Positions 32,876 through 43,977 of a stretch of 64,000 nt of DNA are shown piece by piece. The stretch's first letter is position 1; each line of letters begins with the position of its first letter. The notes beneath the pieces were generated by a model. That model made no database searches. It saw only the letters and a list, made by a program, of their open reading frames with translations, and was not told the DNA's origin. Position numbers and translations under genes: made by a program. Origin of the DNA: Hirundichthys speculiger (lineage: Eukaryota > Chordata > Actinopteri > Beloniformes > Exocoetidae); NCBI GenBank assembly GCA_018398805.1, contig JAGFBZ010000006.1, positions 1 to 64,000 of the forward strand, written 5' to 3'.

Positions 32876-33855
32876 TAGGGGTGTAACGGTACGTGTATTT
32901 GTATTGAACCGTTTCGGTACAGGTAGGTCGGTTCGGGACGGGGGCGTACCGAACGAGTTTCCACACGGACATATTAAGTAGAGGACCGCATGTTGTGGAG
33001 CAGAGCGCTGCACATGCACAGTTGTGCGCACACACCCAGTGTTGCCAACTTAGCGACTTTGTCGCTATATCTAGCGACTTTCCAGACCCCTCTACGGACT
33101 TAATTTGTAAAAAGCGACTAGCGACAAATCTAGCTACTTTTTCTGGTGATTTTGAGACTCACGCGGACTCAAACCGCTAGGTTTGAAGCCATCACTTGGC
33201 TGCTGTCTGCCTCGCGAGCCGCACTTCTCTCTCTCTCTGCCGGGCTCAGTTCACAGCCAGCGCGCGGTCGGCGAGTTTCTGTGTGTGGACTGGGCGCGTG
33301 TCACCACATACACAAGCAGGGCGACGCGCGTGCACACAACACCCTAATCAGTGGTAGAGAATGCTGGCTTCAAGCACACGATAAAGGTAATTGAGCCCGG
33401 ATATCAATTACCTTCTCATCCACATTTTAGCCAGAAAATCATACCCGGACTTTATGAAAGAATAAAAAGATTAGTTTTTAAAGAAACACCCTGAGCCTTA
33501 TTCATGTTATTTAATCTGACCAACAACTTGAAACTGTTCAGTGTTGCAACTGTTCAATTTTGCACATCAGATGGATTATTTTTTTAATGCTGCAAAAGTC
33601 TGAGCCAATGTTATTTTTATTTTGTTCTTCAAAATATCTACATTTCAGAATATTGTATTTATATTTTTGAGCAGAATTCTAGCTTTGTATAGGCTAATGT
33701 TCCTATTGTTAAAAAGCACAAAAGTGTGTTATAAACAACTAGCACATTTATATTTTGCATTTATGTTTTCTTACTGTACCGAAAATGAACCGAACCGTGA
33801 CCTCAAAACCGAGGTACGTACCGAACCGAGAGTTTTGTGTACCATTACACCTCTA
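32876..33855. mobile_element. hAT element in intron 1 of MHC class I gene 1
   Basis: Ends taggggtgtaacggtac and, reverse-complemented, tagaggtgtaatggtac, with a perfect 8-bp target duplication gttctcaa at 32868-32875 and 33856-33863. Length 980 bp. The segment at 33040-33160, with tagcgactt repeats, looks like a further nested repeat. No intact transposase. Confidence 0.9.
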
Positions 33856-34175
33856 GTTCTCAACTATTATTTTGTATTCCTGAAAGTTCACATTGATTTT
33901 TTTTCTTTTTGAATGTGTGTACCGTTGATGGACTGATGGTCAATAAATGATGTTTACTCACAGCTGAGAGCTGATGAGCTGATGAGTTGAGTCAACTAAA
34001 AGGTCTGTCTCCTGTGTGTTCGATATAACCCCCGTTTATTCTACCAACGAGTCTTGATTTTTACACGTAGTGCTGCAAGTTTCAACCTACCAACAAACCG
34101 CAACAGAGATCCACTGATGATGTCTTTGTGTAGTCGTGGTAACGCAGAGTCAACAGACTCTGAGAGTTGACTGAA

Positions 34176-34566
34176 CCAACCCTGAACCTGATCCAAGACC
34201 AGAACCAGAACCAACTCTGAACCTGATCTGAGACCAGAACCAACTCTGAACCTAATCCAAGACCAGAACCAGAACCAGCTCTGAACCTGATCTGAGACCA
34301 GAACCAACTCTGAAACTAATCTGAGACCAGAACCAGAACCAGCTCTGAACCTGATCTTAGACCAGAACCAACTCTGAACCTAATCTGAGACCAGAACCAG
34401 AACCAGCTCTGAACCTGATCTTAGACCAGAACCAACTCTGAACCTGATCTGAGACCAGAACCAACTCTGAACCTAATCTGAGACCAGAACCAGAACCAGC
34501 TCTGAACCTAATCTGAGACCAGAACCAGAACCAGCTCCGAACCTGATCTGAGACCAGAACCAGAAC
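34176..34566. repeat. Minisatellite in intron 1 of MHC class I gene 1
   Basis: About a dozen units of roughly 29-35 bp built from ctgagaccagaaccagaacc and agctctgaacctaat; the units differ in the number of agaacc hexamers. It produces repetitive open frames on the minus strand (FRAGSGSGLR pattern), which are not genes. Confidence 0.9.
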
Positions 34567-34698
34567 TGACATTGACCAGAACCAGAGTTTGTTTAACCTC
34601 CTTTCTGAAACAGGACCCACATTTCTCTACAGCCTCTGATCAGATCCTGACATCAATGTTCATGTTGTGTCTTACCCATAATTCTCTGCTCCTTCCAG

Positions 34699-35732
34699 GC
34701 TCAGGACGACACTCTCTGTGGGTGTTGGCCACCTACATCTCAGGTTCCACCCAGTTCCCAGAGTTCTCTGTGGTCCTGATGCTTGATGACGTCCAGGTGG
34801 GGTACTACAACTCAGAGACCAACCACCTTACAAGGGTTGGCAGTGGAGGTGAGAAGGAGGCGGAGCTTGGCCTGGACCAGGAGGCAGTGTTTGTGCTGCA
34901 GGACACTATGAAAAGCATGAGGAAGAGGCTGAACATAGCTAGAGATCAGCTGAACCTGACTGCTGCAGGTGTGCATGTGCAACAGCGGATGGCAGGCTGT
35001 GAGGTTCTAACAGATGGTCAGGCAGCATTCATCATGTTCAAGGACGGCGTCAACGGTGAGGACGCTGACAGTCTGCAGTACAACATGACTCACTTCCTGT
35101 ACACCGGCGGTGACGGCTGGAAGTTCCAGTGGGACACGCTGAAGCAAACTTATTTACAGATGCTCTACTCCAACGTTTACCTGCCGTTCTGCGTCAGGAC
35201 TCTGAAACACCTGCTGGAGCGCGAGAAACACCTGGTGACGCGTCGTGTTCCACCTCGAGTACGCCTCACATCACAGCCGGTGGTGGGCGGGGCCCAGGTC
35301 ACCTGTCTGGCCACAGACTTTTACCCTCGCCACATCAACCTGACGCTGCTGCGGGACGGCGAGCCCGTGGACCAGGACCAACTGACCAGCGGCTCGGTGC
35401 TGCCCAACGGGAACGGCCTCTACCAGCTGAGGAAGACGCTGACCATCCATGAAGAGGAGCTGCAGAGGAAGCACGAGTACACCTGTGCAGCGTCTCACCT
35501 GAGCCTGGACAACCGGCTGGATGTGAGCTGGAGGGCCGAGTCCTTCCGTTCACACAGAGTCCACGTCATCTCTGCTCCTGTGGTCCTGATGGTGGCCACC
35601 ATCCTGCTGCTGCTGGTGGTGATGAAAATGAGGAGGAGGAGGGTGGGGTCAGAGGATGTTACTATGGTAACACAGGAGCAACCAGCAGTGATGGACAGAC
35701 TGGTCCAGAGACAGGAGTCTTCAGGCAAATGA
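34699..35732 (+). CDS. MHC class I gene 1, single exon for alpha1-alpha2-alpha3-TM-tail (L-lineage-like)
   Basis: After ccttccag the exon encodes 344 residues to TGA 35730-35732; with the leader the protein is 363 residues. Order: alpha1 (HSLWVLATYISG, FPEFSVVLMLDDVQVGYY; N-glycosylation site NLT at its end), alpha2 with the disulfide pair GCEV and PFCVRTLKHLLE and a YNMT glycosylation site, immunoglobulin C1-type alpha3 (VTCLATDFYPRHINLTLL ... YTCAASHL), a connecting peptide, one membrane span (VVLMVATILLLLVV) and a basic tail. Classical class I genes split these domains over several exons; fusion into one exon is known for the teleost L lineage. Tyrosines expected at classical peptide-anchor positions 7, 159 and 171 appear replaced, so it is probably non-classical and need not bind peptides. 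Intact, likely functional. Confidence 0.88.
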
Positions 35733-36393
35733 AGAAGCTCCTACATGTTTTCACTGCAGCGCAAAAACATGACATTCTTCTTTCCTGTTCACACGTCCAG
35801 GTCTTCAATCAAAGCTTTTAGGTGGTCACATGTGCTAGTTTATCATCATCTTATTATCATCTCTGGTACCTCCAGAGTAGTTCTGCACCGAGCAGAACTT
35901 CAAAAGGCTGAAAATAATTTATTCCTGACCCAGAAAGACTGACAATTAAAACAAGAAACACTTCTGGAAAACAAGAAGATTCTGAATGTCCACAGCAGCT
36001 CTCAGTTCATGAAGTGTCTTCTGATTGGTTGAAATCCTGTAAGACTTCAGGTGAGGAGGTGGACACGTGACTGAACTCAACCAGTTACAGTAGCTATGGC
36101 TACTAGACACCAGGCTAACTTTAGTTTTTTTGAAAGAGAAGGCTCTACTGATAGAACCAAGTTCAGCTTAATCTGGATTATTATAGAAGAAGATAAATGT
36201 CAAATAATAACTTTGCTCCACATGTTTAAAGGGATTCTTGAATCAGAATAATTTTAACATGTTTCCATGAGAATGGGTTGATAAAGGAGCTCACATGCAT
36301 TGAAGAATAGTTGAACAGTCTCATATTTGGACCTTCCCCTCACTTTCCATAAAAGTCTAACAGTCAGAAACACTGAGGGAGTAATCATCTGCT
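35733..36393 (+). other. 3' flank of MHC gene 1, partly duplicated at 48.6 kb
   Basis: Bases 36003-36387 match 48590-48974 closely, from cagttcatgaagtgtcttc to gaaacactgaggga. The match stops exactly where the L2 LINE begins. No open frame of note. Confidence 0.6.
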
Positions 36394-36721
36394 CCAGCCT
36401 CTGAAGAGTGTAGACGTGTCTGCTGCTGATGCTTCCTGCGTTATGCACTGTTAAATTACTCAATTTTTTCTGTCATTTCAACTTTTTTCCACAAGTCTTG
36501 GATGTGATTTTATTCTTCTCCTTTTTAAGTGTACTGAGACTTCCTGAATCATTTTTGTGCTTTTTACAACTCATCTGACAAACCAACGATGACAAATCTC
36601 TCAAGATGCCTGAAGGAGTAATCCAAACAAAGTCTCCCTGTGAAAACTGAAGGAAATCCATGCGCTTCAAGGAAGGATTTTCACCTTAGAAACTGAAAAA
36701 GGACTTCATGATAAACTCCCA

Positions 36722-37466
36722 ATGGAATCCAGAGGTAAGAAGTCCACATTTACGTCCAAAGGAAAGGGTGAAAAACTACTACTGACAACTTGAAGCTAAA
36801 TGATACCGTGTCTTTTCCAAGACTCTCTAAAGACATTTATAATGGACTTGGTAGGAAGGGAAAATTCTGAAATCTTGTAAAGAGACTTTAACAAACTGTT
36901 TGAGAGTCTTGATAAAGCAGCAATACCAACGTTCATTAGTGGACCTCTCCCAAACATCGACAGGAGGATGGGCAAATTCAGCTATTTCAACTGAACACAT
37001 GGTTGTCCAAAGTCTGTGAGTCCAGAGGACTGCATTTCATTGAGAACTTTAATCTTTTCTGGCAAAGAGATGATCTGTTTAAAGGAAGAGGCCCACACCT
37101 GAACAGAGGTGGAGTGAGACGACTGACAGATAATCTCCTCCATGCTCTGAGGCATCAGAATGGACCAGGTCCAGGACCAGGACCAGGACCAGGACTGCAT
37201 CTACACCCTCCAGAGACGCCTCACCATCCTTCTCGTCTCCACCGTCACCCATGAGATTTCCTGATCACTTTGAAAGCTTGGTGAGATCAGGGATTAAAAT
37301 GGTTTCCGTTACCGCAGACATCACAAGATCAAGGATTCTGTCCTCAAAGAAGAGTCGTGCCCCTCTCTCTCCCCAGCCTACTCCACCAACCAAAGCCCCA
37401 CCAGCTCAGACCCCACCATCGGTGCCCAGAGCTGTTGGTTCCAACGGCGTCAATGCTGTTGTCTAG
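36722..37466 (+). pseudogene. L2 LINE ORF1 of copy 2, internally deleted
   Basis: ATG 36722 opens with MESRGKKST as in copy 1, but the GDS block of the esterase domain is deleted. The C-terminal block is kept: LNTWLSKVCESRGLHFI, FNLFWQRDD, GRGPHLNRGGVRRLTDN, including the histidine that copy 1 lost, followed by a Gly-Pro run and a Pro/Ser-rich tail to about 37466. Confidence 0.7.
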
Positions 37467-37699
37467 GATGCTAGGGGCCTCTGCGTTGCTAAACCCCACA
37501 TCAACCAGAGGTCCAGGGACGGAGTGTTTTCTTCTAAAATAATGACTATTGTCAAACCACAATGATTAGATGAGAGGAACAGTCAGAGTGTCTGATCAGA
37601 GAAATCTTATCCATATCCCTGCAAGAACACAGCATCCAGTTTAACTCCAACTAACCTCAAACATGCAGGACTCAATGCAATGTCAGATCTCTGAGAAAC

Positions 37700-40010
37700 A
37701 AATCATTATTAATTAATAGTTTTATTTCTTCATACAATCTTAATTTTAAGTTTTTAACTGAGATATGGCTGGACAGAAACACAGCCAATGCAGTCCTGAT
37801 TGAATCTAGTCCATCTAACTTCACCTTTGTGCCTGAAACACGACAAAACCAGATGGGTGGTGGTGTTGGTGCCATATTCGGGGACAATATACTCACACAC
37901 AAATTATCATTTGGGGTTTTTTTCATCATTTGAATATGTGTCATTCAAAATGGAGATGAAACAACTTTCCATTCTTTATAATACCCATTCACAAACCACC
38001 ACAGAATTGTTTTATTGATGTTTTTACTGAACTACTTTCAGTTGTGTGCACTGACTTCGGCTGTTTGGTCATAACAGGGGACTTGAATGTGCATGTAGAT
38101 GTAACACATGACAAACAAGCAAAAGAACTTACTGCTGTCCTTGAAATGTTTGGTCTAACTCAGCATATTTTGAGCCCACCCACGAAAGGGGGCACACTTT
38201 AGATCTGCTTATCTCAAAGGGTGTTGCTATTTTAAACATGGATGTCATCAATGTTGCTTTATCTGATTATTTTTGTGTTTTCTTTGACCTGTTAGTCTCA
38301 CCCAAACTATCAGTTGGGTCTGCGGTTGTTCAGAGAAGACTCATAAATGACAGCACAGGGACAAAGTTTATGGAAATGATTCGGTTTGAAAATACCCCGT
38401 GTTCTAATGTTGATGATCTGTTGAATTCTTACACATCAAGTGTTTTAAATGTTTTGGATATCAATGCTCCTGTCAAGGTTAGAATGGTTAAAAGTAGGCA
38501 AAAGGCGCCATGGGGAAGAGAAGATTCAGTCAGGGTACAGAAAAGAGAAAAGGGAGTGTTGGAGAGCTGAACGGAAATGGCGCAAGTCAAAGCTTCAGGT
38601 CCATTATGAGATTTACAAAGAAAAGTTGTGTGTGTTCAGCCAAACATTGCGTAGAACAAGGGAGAGTTATTTTTCTGAAATCATCAAAAACTACTCCCCT
38701 GTCCTATATGCTACAGTAAACAGATTAACAAACCCTCCAGTTTCACTGCCCTTAGAACTCATTTCTACATCAAAGTGTAATGAGTTTGCAATATTCTTTA
38801 ATGACAAAGTTCAAGGCATTAAAAATTCGATAATTTCCACAACACAGACAATTACTCTTCTGCCAATTAGACACCTAGAGCTGACACATTTCACACCTGT
38901 CACTGAGTCAAAGAGATCATCTGCAGTTTGAGTCCATAAACGTGCTGCCTTGATGAGTTGTCCACTCGATTTCTACAGTCTGTGCTGAGCAGTTTGTTAC
39001 CACGACTCACTGAATTAACCAACATCTCACTTCAGACTGGAACATTCCCAGAGGCCTTAAAAACTGCTGTCATTAAGCCTCGTCTAAAGAAGAGCAGTCT
39101 TGATGCCACAGTACTGAAGAAAACTATCAGCCCATATCAAACCTCCCATTCTTTGGCAAATCCTAGAAAAAGTGGTATATCAACAGCTTACTGACTTGCT
39201 CCTGTCTAACAATGTTTTTAATAGTTTTCAATCAGGCTTCAGGCCTCACCACAGCACTGAGACAGCCCTGATCAAGGTGACAAATGACATTCGCCTGAAC
39301 ACAGATGCAGGCAAAGTCTCAGTCTTAGTTTTGCTGGACTTAAGCACTGCATTTGACACAGTTGACCATGCAATCTTATTACAGAGGTTAGAAGACTGAC
39401 TTGGAATCTCTGAAAATGCTTTAAACTGGTTTAGGTCCTATCTCAGGGACAGGAGATACTCTGTTGAAATTGGTAACTGTGTCTCAGACCAAATGATCAT
39501 GACCTGTGGGGTTCCCCAGGGGTCAATCCTGGGACCCCTATTGTTCAATCTGTACATGCTTCCATTAGGCCAGCTAATATGCAGCTATAATGTGTCCTAC
39601 CACAACTATGCAGATGATGCTCAGATCTATGTGTCAGTGACAGCAGGAGAACATGGGCCTGTAGATTCATTGTGTCACTGCATCGAACAGATCATTGTGT
39701 GGATGCAAAACAACTTTCTTCAACTCAGTCAAAACTGAAATCATTTTCTGTGGCCAACAGAAACAAAGAGAAAGTGTTATCAGTCACCTTGAGATTCGCT
39801 CTGGAACCTAAAAATCAGGTCAGAAATGTAAGGGTAATATTGGATTCAGACTTGAACTTTAACAGCCACATTAAAGCAATAACATCAGCAGCTTTTTACC
39901 ATGTAAAAAACATTGCCAGAATCAAAGGAATAGTGTCTAAACCAGATTTAGACTAATCCATGCGTTCGTCTCCACCAGGTTAGACTACTGTAACGGCCTG
40001 CTCACTGGGC
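37700..40010 (+). pseudogene. L2 LINE ORF2 (endonuclease and reverse transcriptase), broken
   Basis: Open pieces at 38238-38570, 38449-38931, 38958-39194, 39172-39399, 39493-39738 and 39672-39956 tile an L2 ORF2. Endonuclease motifs GDLNVHVD and HTLDLLISK are followed by the RT with the catalytic YADD (YADDAQIY, near 39608-39632). At least five frameshifts or stops. The reading continues after the minisatellite as the C-terminal end 40750-40947. Confidence 0.8.
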
Positions 40011-40057
40011 TCTAAACCAGCTGTAAGACAGCTGCAGTACATCCAGAACGCTGCTGC

Positions 40058-40708
40058 ACCAGTCCTGACTAGAACCAGGAAATATAACCACATTAGTCCA
40101 GTCCTGAGGTCTCTGCTCTGGTCCTGACTAGAACCAGGAGATGCGACCATATTAGTCCAGTCCTGAGGTCTTTGCACTGGTCCTGACTAGAACCAGGAGA
40201 TACGACCATATTAGTCCAGTCCTGAGGTCTCTGCTCTGGTCCTGACTAGAACCAGGAAATATGACCATATTAGTCCAGTCCTGAGGTCTCTGCACTGGTC
40301 CTGACTAGAACCAGGAGATACGACCATATTAGTCCAGTCCTGAGGTCTCTGCACTGGTCCTGACTAGAACCAGGAAATACGACCATATTAGTCCAGTCCT
40401 GAGGTCTCTGCTCTGGTCCTGACTAGAACCAGGAAATACGACCATATTAGTCCAGTCCTGAGGTCTCTGCACTGGTCCTGACTAGAACCAGGAAATACGA
40501 CCATATTAGTCCAGTCCTGAGGTCTTTGCACTGGTCCTGACTAGAACCAGGAGATACGACCATATTCGTCCAGTCCTGAGGCTCTACACTGGTCCTGACT
40601 AGAACCAGGAAATACGACCATATTAGTCCAGTCCTGAGGTCTTTGCACTGGTCCTGACTAGAACCAGGAGATACGACCATATTAGTCCAGTCCTGAGGCT
40701 CTACACTG
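40058..40708 (+). repeat. 59-bp minisatellite within L2 ORF2, about 11 units
   Basis: Unit: ctggtcctgactagaaccag, gaaatacgaccatattagtc, cagtcctgaggtctctgca. It derives from the coding block LTRTRKYxHISPVLRSLH of the LINE, whose single-copy flanks are present on both sides. Since 59 is not divisible by three, the expansion also destroys the frame. Confidence 0.92.
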
Positions 40709-40749
40709 GCTTCCTGTCACTCAGAGAATAGACTTTAAAACAGCTCTAC

Positions 40750-41206
40750 TTGTGTACAAGTCTCTTCATGGCCCCAAATTCCACCTCTGACATGTTAGAT
40801 CCATATGAACCAAACTGGACTCTGAGAACCTCAGGTAGTGGTCTCCTGCTGGTGTCCAGAGTCAGGACTGAACAAGGTGAAGCTGCATTTCAGTTTTATG
40901 CTCCTAAAATCTGGAACAGTCTTCCAGAAGATGTGAGACAGACCTGAACTCTGACAATGTTCAGATCCAGGCAGAAAACAGTTCTGTTTAGATGTGAAGA
41001 TGACAACTGAAAAGATTTTATCTGCACACTTCATTTTTAATTTATTTTTCTTTCAAATTAATTTTTAATAAAATTTATTAATGATTTCTTTTATGCTTGT
41101 ATGGAATGATTCTATTTGCCTTCTTTTGATTTTATGCATCTGTAAAGCACTTTGAATTGCCTTGTGTACGAATTGTGCTCTACAAATAAACTTGCCTTGC
41201 CATGAT
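40750..41206 (+). mobile_element. L2 ORF2 C-terminus and 3' end
   Basis: Codons 40750-40947 encode the conserved tail of L2 ORF2 (SGSGLLLVSRVRT, GEAAFQFYAPKIWNSLPED). The 3' UTR ends ttgtgctctacaaataaactt and gccttgcc, the standard terminus of this family, also found at 53093. Confidence 0.85.
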
Positions 41207-41221
41207 GTAGTATAAGGTTTC

Positions 41222-41660
41222 TCAATAGGGGTGGTACAGCGCTTTCAGATCTACATGACTGTGAGTGGCACAGATGGTAAGGATGAGAAAATCTAAGTAG
41301 CCATTCTGCTGCACACGCTAGGAGAGGAGGCACTGGAGGTGTATAATACACTCAATGTCACTCAGAATGAGGATGCAACAGTAGAAAACATCCTGGATGC
41401 TTTCAGAGTCTATTGTTCGCCCAACAAGAATACAGTTTTTTAAAGATATCAGTTTTGGGTATATCCAGTGGCAGAATCCATCACAATAAAGAAATATGTG
41501 ACAGAGCTCAGGCAGGAAAATTAAAGACTGTACGTTTGGAGTAAGTGAGAATGACATCATTAGAGACAAGATAGTGTTCAGCATGTATGACCAGAGACTT
41601 AAAGAGAGACTTTTAAGAAGACCAAATCTCACATTAGAGAAAGCCATAGACACGTGTCGC
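41222..41660 (+). mobile_element. Ty3/Gypsy gag fragment
   Basis: Plus-strand frames give a capsid-like gag piece: QIYMTVSGTDGKDEK, VAILLHTLGEEALEVYNTL, ILDAFRVYCSPNKN, and after frameshifts YVTELRQEN and KIVFSMYD-type blocks, LKERLLRRPNLTLEKAID. Several stops. It may be from the same family as the pol relic at 28.9-30.65 kb. Confidence 0.65.
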
Positions 41661-42010
41661 CACGGCCGGCTCTACCCAATTTGGTGCCCTAGGCGAGATT
41701 ACACCCCGGTGCCCCCCCCCCCCCCCCCCCCCCCCCACGACAGTTTAATTTGAGCATTTGAACTACAACAAACTCAACGGTAACAACAGTTACTTTTAAC
41801 TAAACTTGTCTTTTAACTAAAGACTACAAGTTTACACATCTGGACTTCCTGGCAGCAAAGGCATCTATGGTGTCATCAAATGACACCTGCCTAGACATTT
41901 CACGGTTTATACTCATCAGGGCAAGTCCATTTAAATGCTCCTGAGACATGGTGGATCTCAGGTATGTTTTGATAAGCCTCAATTTTGTCACAGTAGTGGC
42001 GTAGCTGGGC
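41661..42010 (-). mobile_element. hAT transposase C-terminus with C25 tract
   Basis: The minus strand from about 42000 to 41838 encodes the C-terminal end of a ZMYM1/hAT-type transposase (LRLIKTYLRSTMSQEHLNGL, ALMSINREMS, VSFDDTIDAFAARKS, stop). This is the hAT dimerisation region. The 3' flank contains ctctacccaatttggtgccc, the usual end of this family, and a run of 25 C at 41712-41736. The N-terminal parts are missing or decayed to about 42360. Confidence 0.7.
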
Positions 42011-42442
42011 TGTATTCCATATGGGTTTTGAGGTCAAAGTGGCCCAACATTGCACATGCGAATAGAGGACAGAAAAAAGCCAAAAAAGTAAGGAATAAGT
42101 AAGGCAGGAATAGACCATGACAGTGATTAGAATTGCAATAGCTGCTTGTTTTATTGCCATCCATTCCCACCCTTTCCCTACTTTCTCCCATTCCCACCCT
42201 ACTGCTGACCGCCATCTCCTCAGCATCCAGCGCTGCCTCATCATTATGCTGCTCTTCATCAATATATCCTTAATAATAATAATAATAATAATAGTAAAGC
42301 CTATTGATTTTATTTTTAAATTGACCAAGAAAATTAATGATTTGTAATGCATGTAACTTTGCACTCATGTAATCTTTAATGTTCTGTCTGTGCCCTGATC
42401 AACCCAAAAAACAAACACTATATGCAAAGTCTCAAGTAGGGT

Positions 42443-42965
42443 TGTCACAAAACCAGAATTTCCTTAGTCAATACCAATACTAGCAATCTTAAGGGCCGTG
42501 TATACTCTTGCGTCAATGTGTCGCCGTCAGCTTGTGGCAGAGATGGTGACGCAGACGTCCTGACGTTCGAGTATAATTCAGCCTCAAGTCTGATACCCCT
42601 AGTCAACACATGATCAAAAAAGGATTTACCCAGTGGTGGATGTGCTGCCAGAGGCATCTGGACCCCCCCCCCCCCCCCCCCCCCCCCCTTGTAAAAAAAA
42701 ACCTTTGCAGACCAGATTCTAGTGGTTCTGATACTGATTCCACACCAACCATAAATCCAACTTTCCTTTCTATGGTTTTGTTGCCCTTTTTGAAGACTCA
42801 CAGGAATTGTGAGTCTTCTCCAGAGCACTCACCAGCACCATTTTCTGTTGGCTCCTGGAGCTTTCCAACGACTGTTACCTGCTGCCTGCTGGGATATAAA
42901 TAAAGTCTTTTCTTATTACTACCTGTTGTTGTGTTGCACCTGGGTCTGAAAATCTGCCCTGACAC
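42443..42965 (+). mobile_element. Probable solo LTR or LTR fragment with C26 tract
   Basis: Begins tgtcacaaaacc and ends ccctgacaca (TG...CA with short inverted ends). It carries AATAAA near 42898 followed by a T-rich region, and is followed by tttggcatcgcaagc, which resembles a primer-site region. A C26 tract lies at 42663-42688. No internal coding region follows. Confidence 0.4.
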
Positions 42966-43039
42966 AATTTGGCATCGCAAGCAGCTCTCAAAGTCCCAGC
43001 TGCTCGGAGGAATGAGATGCATCACATCATTTTTTTCAT

Positions 43040-43220
43040 CGTAGCACCATGACAAGCCACAAGCTTAAAGAGAAGCAAATGTTACTGGGTCAGCCTCTAC
43101 ATGAGCTGGTGATTGACTGGTGACAGGGTGGAACAGCACAGTGGAGATGCTGGGCCGTTTCCTGGAGGAGCAACCAGCGATCTCAGCAGCTCTGCTGTCA
43201 CCTGAATGTCACCTTAAACC
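43040..43220 (+). pseudogene. ZBED-type hAT transposase fragment
   Basis: Frame with LHELVIDW, then in a neighbouring frame WNSTVEMLGRFLEEQPAIS and AALLSPE. The RWNSTVEML region is the part of ZBED-like hAT transposases just before the insertion domain. Only about 60 residues remain, with a stop and a frameshift. Confidence 0.6.
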
Positions 43221-43977
43221 TGATGGACCAGTTTTACACCAGGTTCACTGAGGGCAGTCCTGGTCCTGGACAGGACCTGGTCAGCCAAGACCTGTCAATA
43301 CCATTCTGATGACACTAGAAAGCACTTGGAACCGTCTTCTTCTAGCAGGACAAGTCTGGGCAGGTATTATCAAAAATGTTAGCGATTTTGTGTTTTTACC
43401 CCACTGTGTACTGATCCTGATGAATAGATAATATTGTATCCTTGAAAATCCTTGAACAAATGTACTGAAACGTTTGTTAACCTGTGAAGGAATGGTTGTG
43501 AGGTTTGAACATGTAGTACTCAAAGATTTAACAAAAACGTGAGATATAATTTCCTGACAGCTTTTATTTTTTTTACAGAAAGGTAAGGTGTCCTCATTAT
43601 TGTCAAAGGGACATTTTGTTTCTCAGGCAGCAGAGAAGTTCAGTCATCCAGGACATAAATCATGAAGTGGACAGTTTCAAACCTGATGCGCTGAAGCTCA
43701 CGAGGCCCCTCTGGCTTCAGACTAAAGTGATCGTTGTGGGACAAAATAAAAAAAAACAAAATTACAATCTCTAACATTAGATGCAAATGTAAAAATCAGT
43801 ATAAAAACTAAATGTTCACATTAGCTATCACGTTGTCACATTTCAGATTGTAAAGCAGAAGTGGTGCAGCAGTAATGTAGCTTTAGCTGTGAAACACTCA
43901 TGTTAAGATGTTAACTTTACGGCACTAAAACCCTCCAGGAGCTTCTGGAGACTACAGTTTCTGGATCAGTCCGTCCG
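43221..43977 (-). other. 3' flank of MHC class I gene 2
   Basis: AT-rich sequence just beyond the stop codon of the minus-strand MHC gene, probably 3' UTR near 43700-43977. No other feature seen. Confidence 0.4.

Larger units (their letters stand above)
36394..41206 (+). mobile_element. L2-clade LINE copy 2, near full length, inactive
   Basis: Runs from the 5' end (cctctgaagagtg) through 5' UTR, ORF1 (ATG 36722, internal deletion), ORF2 endonuclease (about 37700-38300; LNVHVD, TLDLLIS), reverse transcriptase (about 39000-39740; LDLSTAFDTVDH, GVPQGSILGPLLF, NYADDAQIY), C-terminal region to the stop near 40947, and a 3' UTR ending tacaaataaacttgccttgcc. Stops and frameshifts break both ORFs and a 59-bp minisatellite has expanded inside ORF2. 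Its start coincides with the end of the MHC-flank duplication. Confidence 0.85.

Noticed and set aside
34041..34620. Minus-strand frames with SGSELVLVSDQVQ repeats
   Set aside because: Product of the intronic minisatellite of MHC gene 1.
35129..35728. Several open frames overlapping the MHC ectodomain exon on both strands
   Set aside because: Shadow frames of a GC-rich coding exon; the MHC frame carries all conserved residues. The same applies at 44121-44557 and 51492-51774.
41988..42364. 154-codon minus-strand frame with a hydrophobic stretch as a membrane protein
   Set aside because: Its last part overlaps the hAT transposase tail in a different frame, and the rest lacks conserved character.
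42900..42990. Possible tRNA or primer tRNA gene near gcatcgcaagcagc
   Set aside because: No cloverleaf could be drawn; it fits better as sequence just after an LTR end.
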